A DNA stretch of 64,000 bases from Axinella damicornis (GCA_963931865.1 OZ007506.1:1076241-1140240); one strand, 5' to 3'. Positions 21,797 through 33,680 are shown, counted from the first letter of the stretch. Translations and numbers: made by a program. Notes: generated from the sequence alone by a model not told the origin.

Positions 21797-23906
21797 TCAC
21801 TCGGATGGAGGCTCATAGTTGTCCACTGTACGGAAGATCTTCACCTTGGAGGTAAGCATGTGCTTCCTGGACATCACAACAGACTTGATGGTGGGGAACG
21901 GGGGAGGCGTTTCCGAGTCAGTGGGTAGCAATTGCGTCCACGTCTTGTCAAACGGGTAGCCCATGCCAAGAGTGTCAGGATATCGTGCCGGCTCATCACC
22001 CGCATCCACAGATGCCTCAGCCCCACAGAAAGAGATTGCACCAGACACTGTACACTAAAGAGAGCACCCAATGTATAGATAGAAGACAGATAGATAAATT
22101 TTTTAATTTGGCTGGTCCACAGGGAGTCCTGTACGTTACCTACAACCTTCACACTAAGCAATAGAGAGGTAGAGCTAACGGGACGTGAACATGGCGCATG
22201 CTATTTCAGAACAGTCTAATTCCTGAATGCTCATACCACATGCCTGGGAACAAGACTAAGATCAGTGTGACATACCTCACTCAGGTGGCTTTCGGTGAGC
22301 ATAGCTAAGGCTATGAAAGGCATGCCTTCCGGCGTGCCAACGGGCAGCATCATATTCTGCGGCCAGCCACACTTACACCACATCGTACCATCGACTTGAC
22401 GAGCGACTGCGGACTCGAGGTCGGAGCGGGTAGCGGTTGTCGATTCTGCGGAACATAGTGTCTGAGTGAACTTGTCCATCTCAATCCATGCGTTCTGGTC
22501 CTCCTGCTGTCCCTCGGGGACAATGAAGAGGCGAACGGTCACTTCTTGGGGTTCAGCTGCAGTCGGTGGTGGCTGTTTTGTGCTTTTTATCGTTATTTCC
22601 CACTGGTACGGCTCATGGTCAACCTTGGCATTAACCTCATTGAGCTCCAGCTGAGGGGAACCCAAAGAGGTCTTGATGTGGACATACCCAGAGGAGTCTT
22701 CTTCCTGCGGCGAGTTTTGTGGGACAAGCTTCACCATTTCAAGCTCAGCCTCTGGCTTAAATTCATCAACGGAATGCGTGTGCTTCTTCACAAGTACTCT
22801 GCGGAATTCATCGATGTGGCGATGCCAAAACCAGAACACAGGATCTCGTATCGCAACTAACACGGAACTCATCACTCCGACATTGCCGTCCGGTTCGCTG
22901 CCGATTCGTGAAAAGTAGTTGTGACCCATGTTATGAAGGTTGCCATACAAATCTCTGTCAATGAACTCGCCTGGACAGACTTCCTGGAGGGCCTCACTTT
23001 GGGCTTCTACAACCACACCCACCCAGTTCTTGGCATTCTCCGGAGTAAGAATGAGCCGACCCGTCCCAATTTTGTCGCCGTCGTCATTCACTTTCTTGGT
23101 CACAAAGTAGCCGTCGTGGATTGCACCGAATATGTTGTCCCGGGCTGTAATTTGTATTGCCTTTGTCGGCTCGTCCCAACCCCGATTTGCAGGCCTGGGA
23201 AGAAACTCCAATGTAAGGCTAGGTGTGGGTACGTAGCCATCGCTCAGGACATCGTCGTACTGGAAGGCAGGTACGGCGTCCAGACCCCAGCTCGTCAACT
23301 CAGCATTGTAGCGAGCGATCATCTGTGCATGCATGTAGAGGAAGAGCTCACCTTGGCGGTCAATGGTGCTGTGTACCGGGTCGCCTACTCCACTGGTCGG
23401 GTAGACTTCGTGCCAGTGGTTGTGGTGATCGTTGAAGTCGTAGTCTTCTCGCCAATACGACAGTATCCCGTAACCTTGCATCGTGTCTTGGGTTGTTGGG
23501 TTGCTCAGTGGGACTCCCTCGACAGGTAAAAATTCACTGTAGTGCTGCAGCGACGGTGCAATTACTCCCAAGCGGTGTGCCTCTTTGCTGTGAGTCAAGA
23601 AGATGGAAAGCGCTACCTTGACCAGCAGGGGGCTCTCCCCACTGGCAACGGCTTGCTGGCAAAGTCCAATGGCTTTCTTGAGGTCAAGTTTTCCTTCGAC
23701 CGTGATTGTCTTCAGGAACTTGCGCAGTCTTTCATCGTCACGTGGATCAAACTGGTTGAACACTCGGCCTCTGGCCTTCACCTTGGCCATCACCCTGGCC
23801 TTCACCTCGGCCTTCACCCTGGCCTTCACCTCGACCTTCGCCTTCATCTCCGTCGTTGACTCAGGGATCTTGCCACCAAACAGCTGGTTAACTTCCTTTT
23901 GAATAA
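21797..23906 (-). CDS. Arthropod-hemocyanin-type type-3 copper protein (phenoloxidase/hemocyanin superfamily)
   Basis: Likely an oxygen-binding or phenol-oxidising dicopper protein. Two firm exons: 23906-22276 and 22054-21797, in phase, about 630 residues, close to the 620-690 usual for the family. CuA ligands are in DHHNHWHEVYP (the HHxxWH motif) and in LFLYMHAQMIARYNAE. CuB ligands are in NLHNMGH and FWFWHRHIDEF. All six histidines are present. The C-terminal beta-sandwich ends with FCGAEAS and YPDTLGMGYPFDKTW, matching the family's C-terminal Cys region and MGYPFDR-like motif. The first firm exon needs one base from an upstream exon (see 24520-24589). Near the N-terminus a lysine-rich stretch (KVEVKARVKAEVKARV) is coded by imperfect tandem repeats at about 23765-23855. 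No signal peptide is visible in the firm part. Oxidase or oxygen carrier cannot be decided from sequence. Confidence 0.93.
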
Positions 23907-24519
23907 CTGAATGGGTATAACAATAATACATTTAGCTGATTACGCTAGGTATCACTACCAGTGTTGAACAGCAAATATACGTGTCCATGTGTGATATTTT
24001 TCTGGCAGCAAGAGTAACTACCTAAGCACAGCATCCTGTATTCAAATCTGGTCCCATCCTAGCTAGGTCTCAGAAGCCTCACGTAATTGTGTTCTTGCTG
24101 CTGTTTGGCAGCCTCATCACCACCTTTCATTCACTCTCTTGCCGTCACTTGCCCTCTCTTTCTGTTCAATTTTGCTCCGTTTTTACGATTGTCAAGAGAC
24201 TCCCTTCTACACTCAGCTATCTTTATATATGATCCTGACATCAGCCATGCCATATGTACCAATGCTCGCTATGCTCGGTAATTACTGGTTGATAATACAT
24301 ACACTGCCCAGCAGCTACGACAGATAGGAATATGTCTTTAAAGTCGCCGTGATGTGCCCCAGCCCATCAACACTAAAACCAGAGAATGTACTGTACTATT
24401 AGGAGGGTCTGGCCATGCGAGACCGTTTCAGGCATGGCGAGCTTGTGCCATCCCACTATACTACTTGTCACTGATGGGCTCGTGTACCGGACAGTCTGCC
24501 CAAGCTGTGCTGGGACTAC

Positions 24520-24589
24520 CGTTTAGGACGTCCCATACGTACTCGAATTCCTGAGCTGCCTGAATTATGCTTCTCTTCTGCACTGCCAT
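24520..24589 (-). CDS. Tentative first coding exon of the hemocyanin-type gene
   Basis: ATG at 24589 gives MAVQKRSIIQAAQEFEYVWD and a GTAGTC donor after 24520. It leaves one base over, the phase required by the exon starting at 23906. No conserved domain backs it, and an untranslated or different first exon is possible. Confidence 0.35.
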
Positions 24590-24967
24590 GCTGGCCATGT
24601 CATATGATGCCTATGAAATTTTTTCAGCACAAATATTGTCGAATTCCTGAGCTGCCTATGAAATTTTTTCAGCACAAATATTGTCTCGATTGCACTCCAA
24701 GTGATCAGCTTACAACGGTGTCTCTAGATTCATTGCCTTGCATTTTGTGCTGTTGTATTCTGCCAATCATATCGCTGTCTTTGTGCACCGCGTACCGCTG
24801 GCTCATTTGTCTGTGATGTAATAATCCCTAGTCTCTGTTCCTGCTCGCCAGACTCACTCCCACTTACACACACACAGTTGTCTTAAAAACATTAAGAGTG
24901 CCACTGCAAATGGGCCATCCACAACCTCTCGGTTCACTTGTAGCTGCTACGATGATGCTATTGTGTA

Positions 24968-25375
24968 TTTAGAGTGTCATTTCTGGTTACAACAATACCC
25001 AGTCAGTGTACATGTATTGCTTCTAATAATTTGAACGCTCCCCTATCTTGGAAAATCGTTAATTTGCATGATTATACATAGGCTGTAGTAAGTGAACACT
25101 GTATTTAGAGTGTCATTTCTGGTTACAACAATACCCAGTCAGTGTACATGTATTGCTTCTAATAATTTGAACGCTCCCCTATCTTGGAAAATCGTTAATT
25201 TGCATGATTATACATAGGCTGTAGTAAGTGAACACTGTATTTAGAGTGTCATTTCTGGTTACAACAATACCCAGTCAGTGTACATGTATTGCTTCTAATA
25301 ATTTGAACGCTCCCCTATCTTGGAAAATCGTTAATTTGCATGATTATATACATAGGCTGTAGTAAGTGAACACTG
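24968..25375. repeat. 136-bp tandem triplication
   Basis: Three nearly identical units start at 24968, 25104 and 25240 (TTTAGAGTGTCATTTCTGG ...). The third differs by an extra TA in ATTATATACATAGG. The high identity suggests recent duplication. Confidence 0.9.
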
Positions 25376-25799
25376 GTAAATGAAATTACCACAGCAGCTA
25401 CAGACAGACAACAGGTACTAGTTGCACCTCAAGTTCTGCTGGTAAAATTGTTGAGCCATGTCAAAATTTAACCTCCGATGTATAACAGTCACATCAGCTC
25501 GGCTATAGCTACATGGTCACCTGAGAAGGGTCAAATTCCAGCGTACAGGAAAAATGTGAAACCATCATGTGCACTATGTATACGACGTACCTTCTGCATC
25601 TTGACCCGACATCTTCACAGTATATATGACTTCAGGATACACTCAAAAGTATGCAGGCAGCAGAGACGATAACAACTGGAAATAAAAATGGAAGAATATT
25701 CATCTAGCTAGTTGCACATCACATGTATTGGATTCAGCATGTACGTTAACTTAGCACCATCCACTACATATGCAAGAGGTACCGTCATCACTGGCTTAG

Positions 25800-26420
25800 G
25801 ATGCAATCGGTGAGCAGCATGCATGCATGCAGCGGGGAGCATGCAATTGCAAGCATCCAAAGCGGACGCAGTCGGGGAACAGCAGCTGAAGCGGAGGCAA
25901 TACAGTATAGGAGCGTCGAGCTCACGATATCGCGATCGAGCAGCAGTATGCAATACAGTATAGGAGCGTCGAGCTCACGATATCGCGATCGAGCAGCAGT
26001 ATGCAATACAGTATAGGAGCGTCGAGCAGCAGCAGCTGAGGCGGTCGACTCTAGCATGCATGCTAGCGGAATTGCAATCAATCGCGTATCGCGCGCCGGG
26101 GCTATAGGCTAGGGAGGCGCCTAGGCAGCACGCAGCTAGCTGAAGCATATCGCTAGCCATATCAGTAGGGGGCCGGGGCGGGATCGCACGATCGCACATC
26201 GAGCCTGCATTCATTACCGCTAGCGCCTAGCGTGCAGCTGACTCGGACGCGACGCGATCGCGTATCGGACTGTCGGGGCCGGGAGCAGGAGCGCAGCACT
26301 AGCATTGGCATGCGTACGCAATCGTGAAGCGCGAGGCAGCAGCTAGCTGATCTGAAGCGGTTGCAATCCGCAGCACTGCGGCAAGTAGCTACATGAACGT
26401 CATGCAATGTTATGCACTCC
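25800..26420. repeat. Palindrome-rich block with a 53-bp tandem unit
   Basis: A 53-bp unit (CAATACAGTATAGGAGCGTC ... ATATCGCGATCGAGC) starts at 25898, 25951 and 26004 (last copy partial). The block is unusually rich in self-complementary hexamers (GCATGC, GAGCTC, CGATCG, GCTAGC, GATATC) and CpG. It has no coding signal. Confidence 0.7.
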
Positions 26421-27581
26421 GGGAAATGCCGGCATGCCAACAGCATAGCCATGCGCTTCTTACCGCAGCTGTAAGCACTCCACTCCACAGTCCAATGGCA
26501 CACCGCTCACCAGTTGCTCCGAGGCTCACAGTGTGGGTGGGACACAGGGCTCCAGTTTTAATGGCTCAGGTGTTGTCTGCATGATGCATGCAGGAAGTGA
26601 CTGAGTGGGCGGCTTTCTAGAACTCATGCAATTAGCTAATGAACGTGACGACTGTTAGCTAGCTATAAGCCTAGTGCGCTGCGGTGATGCCATTGTGCAA
26701 ACAGATTGTTCTTTTATTTAAGTCTAATTGCATAAGACAACCTGTGAGACTACTGGGTCAGATCATATCATTTCCTTGGAACATCTGTAAGGCTTAAGGT
26801 CACAGTTGTCATAGAAATTTTTCCCTTGATGGCAGCAGGTTCTTCCCTCAAACAGATTGGTTGTTATAGTACAGTTATACAAGAGTGCATGGTTACCCTG
26901 GTTGCAGAAAGGATGGTGGGGCAAGATTATCTTAGCTACAGGACGTACAACCATAACATATCCTGCAAGGCCTGCATAATTAGTCCCTCAACCAACCAAC
27001 CAACCATTGGGCTGAGTCTGCCCACACATTCTATGTGATGCAAAATTAGTCTCAGCCATTTCTCTGGTCCATGCTCCAGCTCACACTCCACAATACATGC
27101 ATCGCAGCTGGTGGCACAGGGATAACTTTATTGCGTAGCTGCTGTATGAAGCACATATCAAGCGCCATGAGGGCAGAACACCGCAGCTTTTAGCTACCAG
27201 TAGATGTTCTTACCAGAAATAGACTCGGGCTGCTCACCAGAGATTTTTTCTTCAGCTTTTGACATCATTGGACTATTCATTAGCAAACCGTTCTCCCATG
27301 ACTATTGGAATGTAAGCAGGCGGTGGGACTCCGCCGTATTCAATGACGCAGAGAAGAGGTATCAACTGAGGTTACCATATCGAGCCAAAACAACCTTTCC
27401 ATTTTGCAGTGTGCATGGGGGAATAGGGCCTATCAGTGTATAGTTGGTAGCCCCTCTCTGCCTGGTGCTGTCCCATCTGCACAAAACAGAGCTGCGTACG
27501 GGAGTTTTCTTGCATGGGCCGAGTTGGGTATGAGGCTACCTAATGAACGCCGCCACATTTAAGTGCTACATGGTATGTACC

Positions 27582-27716
27582 TAGCCTCATTCCCAGGCCT
27601 ACCCAGTTCTTCGGTTTGCGTTGACAATAATACACGGATGCAGAAGAGCAGCGCCGCTCTTCCATATCCGTCAAAGCAAACCAGAAAAAACGGGGTAGGC
27701 ATGGGAACGAGGCAGT
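27582..27716. repeat. Larger fold-back copy
   Basis: TAGCCTCATTCCCAGGCCTA pairs imperfectly with TAGGCATGGGAACGAGGC at the far end. The interior (GCAGAAGAGCAGCGCCGCTC) also folds back. Confidence 0.6.
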
Positions 27717-27907
27717 ATGTACCTTCCCATGTGTAGTCTTGGTCCCAGGAACTGGACCAAGGCTACGCGATATGCGGCTGGATTTCACGGCACGCAAATC
27801 AACTGATCCTGAGCTTATGGGGTTACAGACAAACACTGCACATGATCAGGGTTGTAAGCATGGTTAACCAGATGCAGTTGGCATTCTAAAGTGTTATTCC
27901 GTGAGTG

Positions 27908-27981
27908 GTCTGGATTAGCCTCGTTCCCAGGCCCGAGACGGCGAGGGAACGAGGCCCTGGGAACGAGGCTAGGTCTGGATG
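27908..27981. repeat. TAGCCTCGTTCCCAGGC fold-back with GGTCTGGAT flanks
   Basis: The hairpin at 27917-27972 lies between two GGTCTGGAT copies, consistent with a 9-bp target duplication. Confidence 0.7.
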
Positions 27982-28505
27982 TACTCTTTGTTGGGATTCA
28001 TATAATGTGCTTGCTTGTTACCAGAGTGCTGCTTAATAGCATACAAGGTGCAAAGTGTCCCTTAAAAGCATCAACAACAAAGGGGCCCACAAACATGGTA
28101 CATAACATTATTGTTATAACTATTACGAACACTGTTGTTATATTATGGGTCAGTAATGTACTCCTCGATCTGCATACCATGACACATGGTGCGAATCCCC
28201 ACAAGCAGTGCTGAAACCTACACAGCTGCTTTCCAATTGCAACTAATGGTTATAACCAAGTAAACCAACCTTGGTTAAAACAACTCTGGTCTTTACCTGT
28301 GTAAAAGAGTTGGCTGTCTGGCTGCTCCAGCAGTACTACACTTGAGACAACACTGAGCAGAGTGTGCTTGGGGCTGCCTGAGCATAAATTCTGATGCAAA
28401 ATAGAATCTGATCTAACTTCGACGTCATGAGGACGTGACATTTCTAGTGCAAAATACACTCACAACTTTAGGTAACACACAGGACATAAATTGCTTAGTT
28501 CTGTC

Positions 28506-31500
28506 TCACAATTTGCTCTTCAACGCACAGCTACTACCACTACTGGTTGCTGTTCTCTGCTCCTCTGACGAGAGTAACGAGATGCCCAACACCTTCTCCA
28601 GTTCCTGGAGGGCTTCGGTTGGGTCCCTGACATGAATGGTCGTGATTCCTAACCTCCTCGCTGGCTTCAGGTTTGAACCAATGTCATCCAGGAACACTGC
28701 CTGCCAGTAGGGGAGTGTGAACAGGTCATAAGAACTAGCGTTACTGGCTCATAGCTACAAGCCACTGCCTGCCAATAGGTAACAGGGGCAGACACATCAT
28801 AAGAGCTAGTGCTATTGCATGGCTCACTAGCCTCGTTCCCAGGCGCTCGGTGCGTCTGGGAACGAGGCTAAACGCTCACACACTCATCACACTGCTACAA
28901 GCCACTCCACTGGGTATATAGTAGAAGACTGGCCTGTCATATGACAATCATGTGACCTATAGAGTTGGGATGTGGTTGGGATTTTAAAAAGCTGTTATCT
29001 ACCCTACTAGTTGCTATGTAAATTGGAACATGACACTCCACAATATTTTCGAGGGATAGGAGAATCATGTCAAAAACTCTCTGCAGTACGTTTCTTGCGG
29101 GAAAGGAGCCTCCCTTGCCCCCAACTGAATGCATGACCTCTGCATGCCCCCAGCTACATATATGGTGTGAAGGAGGGAGCCAGTACCTGGTCAGGCTTCA
29201 CTTGCAGCTGCTCACAGGCCAGCTGGTAAATCCGTGGATCTGGCTTCCTCATCCCCAGCTTGCAGGACTGCAGGACCAGGTCAAAGTAGTCAAAGTAGTC
29301 GGTCAGAAGAAACCCGTCAAGCTTGTCTTCGTGGTTGCTTGTGTCATCAACCCAGTTGTTTGTTAATGCACAGGTCTTGAAGCCTGCAAGTATGAATTGA
29401 GGAGGTGCACACACAATTTAATTCAATACTGTCAAATCTCAGAATCACACACCTTGCTGCCCAGTGTATTAGCTCGCGCACCAACCGAATAAATATTTCA
29501 AAACAGACGTTTCGGCCACTATACAGTGGCCCTCATCAGTGAATATACAAAACAAAGCGAACTTCACTGATGAGGGCCACTGTATAGTGGCCGAAACGTC
29601 TGTTTCAAACTTCTTGAAATATTTATTCGGTTGGTGCGCGAGCTAATGCACTGGGCATGGATACACCCAACCACACAGGACTTTACAGAGACACACACCT
29701 TGCTGAAGTCTTACCATCATGAGATCCAACTTATAAGAGAGCTGGTACCCTTACACCAAAGGTGCATCGAGCCGCCAAAGGCGGTGAGAGGGCATGCAAC
29801 TTCCTATAGCGCACGTATAGATGGCATATAGTCTCGGAACCAGACCCTTCATGGTTCACGTGCTTATACAGTCAAAATTTGAATTCTATATTTAGTAACA
29901 CTCAGCATTTTACCGTCTATGAACGTTGCATGCCCTCTCGCCACCTTTGGCGGCTCGATGCGCCCTTGGTATTGCCCTATAGTTGCTCTACTAGGAATAC
30001 AGTTGCCACTTGAATATAATTATCCTTCACTAGCTTGCTGAATTTTCTAGCCAAAAATAAAATCATGGAACTCGAATTGGACCTGGTCAACGGTGTTAAA
30101 TTAGTCGTCAAGGGAATATAAAGGGCATGACGGATAAATATATCTTGAGAAAAGTGGTAAATACGGCTTTTTGGTGAACTGAACTGCTCGTTTTTGCACG
30201 GCTATACAGTGTATCAGTAAAAGCTTCCGTCATGCCCTGCACCTTGTGACAGCACACCTCCACTGCCAGAATCAAGTTGCTCACGTTCTTCGTACTAGAG
30301 ATTTTTGGCTAGAAAATTTCAGCATGCACTTCCAATACATTTCGCACGGTGCGCTCATGCAACACTAAGTGATTCAATTTTCTACACCGTCATGATCTCT
30401 GTCACGCACAGATGCTCTTGTATAATAATTTTGCTGAAACTAACCTCCGTGGTGGAGTTTTATCTCCACAGTGACTAGCCTCGTTCCCAGGCCGCGTGGG
30501 AGGAGAGAAGACGTCTTCTCTCCTCCCACGCGGCCTGGGAACGAGGCTACACAGTAACCTGCTTCAACCATGCAGCATGTGATGTCATGCACGTGTGCAT
30601 GGATGTATGTCATGAGGAGCTCTTCTCAATACGGCATGCAGCAATACAACTTACCTGCCGCTTTTATAGATTTTACAGCTCCAATCATTTCTGGAATCAA
30701 CTCTATGGCTGCCATTTTCTGGAAGAGCTCCCTCGCTGAGAATCCCCTCGGGAATGTCAGTCCCCTGGACCCCATGACCTCCTGGCACTCCTTCTCAAAC
30801 TCAGGAAAAAACTGCAGACATGCAAAAGTAGTTGTGAATGGCCCAACTCCACCCTCCACAGGCTCCACCCTCCACAGGCTCCACCCTCCACAGGCTCCAC
30901 CCTCCATAGGCTCCACCCTCCACACTAGGCTCCACCCCTCCACAGGCTCTACCCCTCCACAGGCTCCACCCTCCACACGCTCCACCCTCCACAGGCTCCA
31001 CCCTCCATAGGCCCCACCCCTCCACAGGCCCCACCCTCCACAGGCTCAACCCTCCATGGTTTCCTCCCTCCATAAGCTCCACCATGCATCCACGGGTTCC
31101 TCCCCTCCACATGGCTACTAGGAGAATGCTTGACATTGTGGGGCAAACCTGAGCAAGTGCACATGCAGAACGTGGAGCTGTTGTTGCATGCACTCGACTG
31201 CCATCAGAATGTGACTGAGCATATCACAACCTCGGACCACAGTACAGTGTGACACAAAATGCACACACATATGCACAACCCAGGATGTGGTCTGCATGAC
31301 ATGTACAGAACAGACGAAACCCAGAAACTACCCTGCTATGACAGCGATGGGGACTAATGCATGTCAAAAAAGACAGTGAGAAGTGCTTTCATAGATGTAT
31401 GGTAGGTCCACAAGTGGTCTACGTCTTTGCTGTCGCAATCGAGTGCATTTTGGAATTAACACAATTATGATGGTGTAATAAGAGCAGGAAATGATTTATG

Positions 31501-32077
31501 GCACGACGTACAAGATTTTCAAAATGCTCAGGCTCACCCCAATTTAGTCCTACCTACCGACTCTGTGCGGGAGGTCTTCTGGTCTGAACAACATAGAGTA
31601 TGGCCCTGGATTGAAGTTCCAGTACATTACGGTAATTTATATGGTTAGGGTGTGGTTAGGGTTGGTTTAGCATCAGTTTAAATATTGTACGGATGCTAAC
31701 GGTTAATTAAACGGTTTGTCTGGATTGTGTTGTGGGTTGCACACGGCGTTGCACACATACCTGAGACAGTGTCAGTTCTCCACGCTCCAAACGACAGAAT
31801 GCATTGTGTGGTGCTCCATGTGCAAACACGTACGCAACTGCACCCCTGAAGATGGAGATTAGAATGTCACAGCCTTTATCAGGGGAATAACATGGCCATG
31901 GCCTATGCAAGACTAGATATTGCTCAACCCCCCCCCCCCCCAGGAAGTACAGGCTACCATGTAGACTAAATGCACCTCCTACTTTGGTAATTCGAGCTCC
32001 TTCTCGTAGGCAGCGATGGCACGCTGTGGAGGAGCAAACAGCACCCCGCCAACGTCAAAAATCACTGCCCTCTTCAT
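28506..32077 (-). CDS. HAD-superfamily phosphatase (EPHX2 N-domain / ACAD10-type) with C-terminal SKL
   Basis: A stand-alone HAD hydrolase like the N-terminal phosphatase domain of soluble epoxide hydrolase and ACAD10. Five exons in phase (32077-31983, 31845-31761, 30811-30655, 29383-29187, 28700-28506) code for 242 residues. Motif I is IFDVGGVL: the nucleophile Asp is present, but the usual second Asp (general acid) is Gly. Motif II is CALTNNW, motif III RKPDPRIY, and motif IV FLDDIGSNLKPARRLGI, very close to EPHX2. The cap region includes RGLTFPRGFSARELF. The protein ends CALKSKL, a canonical PTS1, so a peroxisomal location is inferred. The hydrolase domain of EPHX2 is absent because a stop follows SKL. 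Substrate unknown. The start codon is 110 bp from that of the REP gene on the other strand. Confidence 0.93.
28829..28871. repeat. TAGCCTCGTTCCCAGGC fold-back copy
   Basis: TAGCCTCGTTCCCAGGCGC ... GTCTGGGAACGAGGCTA with a very short loop, in HAD intron 4. Confidence 0.75.
29458..29655. mobile_element. MITE with about 43-bp terminal inverted repeats
   Basis: The ends CCCAGTGTATTAGCTCGCGC (left) and GCGCGAGCTAATGCACTGGG (right) extend inward through ACCAACCGAATAAATATTTC. The inner part is also inverted (ACAGACGTTTCGGCCACTAT). About 200 bp, no ORF, in HAD intron 4. Confidence 0.8.
29755..29970. mobile_element. MITE, ACCAAGGGCGCATCGAG family, copy 1
   Basis: 216 bp. The left end ACCAAAGGTGCATCGAGCCG and right end CGGCTCGATGCGCCCTTGGT are inverted, followed inward by GAGAGGGCATGCAAC and its complement. 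The interior shares TAGTAACACTCAGCA with the longer copy at 46251-46829. Confidence 0.8.
30477..30548. repeat. Perfect TAGCCTCGTTCCCAGGC hairpin
   Basis: Both 34-36 bp arms match exactly (TAGCCTCGTTCCCAGGCCGC ... GTGGGAGGAGAGAAGACG and complement), with essentially no loop. This is the longest perfect copy in the window. Confidence 0.85.
30838..31090. repeat. 15-bp minisatellite
   Basis: About 16 copies of CCACCCTCCACAGGCT with small variants in HAD intron 2. The minus strand has spurious frames reading GGACGGWSLWRVEPVEG. Confidence 0.85.
31105..31450. repeat. Dispersed repeat, copy A
   Basis: Shares ATTGTGGGG ... GAGCAAGTGCACATGCAGAA, GTGACTGAGCATA and CCACAAGTGGTCTACGTC with 42640-43450. 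No coding capacity seen. Confidence 0.55.
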
Positions 32078-32187
32078 GCTGCAGCAAGCACGCACTTCGT
32101 TGTCTTCAATATCCGTATTTAATTTCTCCGTTTACGTCCGTTCTAATACAAGCAATACAAGCACAAGTGGAGATCAAGAGAGTGAGG
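32078..32187. promoter_or_regulatory. Bidirectional promoter interval, HAD gene / REP gene
   Basis: Only 110 bp lie between the divergent start codons. No TATA box is evident. It must contain both 5' UTRs, or both genes have additional upstream non-coding exons. Confidence 0.6.
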
Positions 32188-33618
32188 ATGGCTCACCTAC
32201 CTGATGACAGCCTTCCCTCTCAGTTTGACGTGGTCGTCGATGGGACAGGTCAGGAGGAGTCATGCAACTCACCTTTCTCGATTTCTGTGTATGAACACAT
32301 TTGTGTGCTGTACAGGGTTGGTGCAGAGCATGTTGGCAGCTGCTTTATCTCAAGCTGGAAAGTCAGTGCTGCACATTGATGGGTATGTTCTGTACATAAA
32401 CCCGGGGCCTCCCTATTTTCACGGAACGGACTGTACTGAACTCGGACCCTAATCCATGGAACGGACTGGATCGGATGACGTAGGATGCATGTGTGATTCA
32501 GCGGGCGATGACCTACCAGTCTGGTCTGTTCCGTGAAATAGGGATCCCCAAAACTGCATTTGTTTCAAAGGGAGGCAACAGAGTGATGCGTTACTTGCCC
32601 TGTTCACTCAGAAATGGCTACTATGGAGAACAGTGGGCAACCCTGATGCACAGGGAACTTGGTCAGTGGATTGCAGAGCACGCCGGCCAGCCACATGACC
32701 AAGATGCTGCATCCTCCGAGAGCCCAGAGGTTGAGGATGGGGAAGAAATGGTTTGCGTGCCACGGCTCCCACCACAAGCAAGGATCAGCAACCTGGTAGA
32801 GATTATCCACCATCTGTGAGTTGTGTTTGTGATTCACAAATTAGTAATGAATTACCAACGTTTCAGCCTGTTTTGGAGAATATAATCATTTTCAACACAA
32901 CAAATTCCCTGGGGAATATACTGACTTGTGATGTCCCCTTCATTGTACATTTTTGCAGGCCTCAAGAGGGTCCCTCACCACCAACACAGGCAACCGCTAA
33001 TGAGCAGGAGTGTCCCCCTTCCTCTACTTCTGATGGTGCTGAAGATACTCCCCAGCCAACGGATCAAGACAGCTCCACCTCACCACCTGGAGGCGGTGCA
33101 GAAGCTGACAGCCAGCCTGATATAGAGCAGCAGCAGCTGGAGGAGCCTGAGCGTGAGCAAGGAGGTGTAGGTGAGGCAGCTGCCATTGAAGAGCCACGGC
33201 GACAGCGAAGGGTCACCTTTGAAGAGCCACAGCAACAGAGGGTCACCTGGCAGTCTCTTGAGTCACAGAGGAGAAGGTTCAACTATGACATCATGCCTAA
33301 GGTGTGTGTCATGTGATCATGCATGTGACATCATGTGATGATGGTAATGTGATCCTGTGATCTCAATGTGCGCCTACTGCAGCTGCTGTACTGTAGAGGG
33401 GAAATGGTGAACGTACTGACACGGTCAAACTGCTGCCGCTATGTCGAGTTCAAGGCAGTAACTAAAATCTACACACAAATGAGTGGAAAGATAGAACAGG
33501 TAAGATGGTAATAAGTCGTACATTTGTGTACATATATATGATTTAATTGCACAAGCCATCACACGCACAGCGTAACACGTAATCATACTGCAACACGCAC
33601 ACACACATGCACACACAC

Positions 33619-33680
<62 letters not shown>

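Larger units (their letters stand above)
24590..28505. other. Gene-poor spacer
   Basis: No gene recognised on either strand; open frames are short and lack family motifs. Contents are a 44-bp duplication at about 24605-24690, a 136-bp triplication, the palindrome-rich block and two fold-back elements (listed separately). The rest looks unique. Confidence 0.6.
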
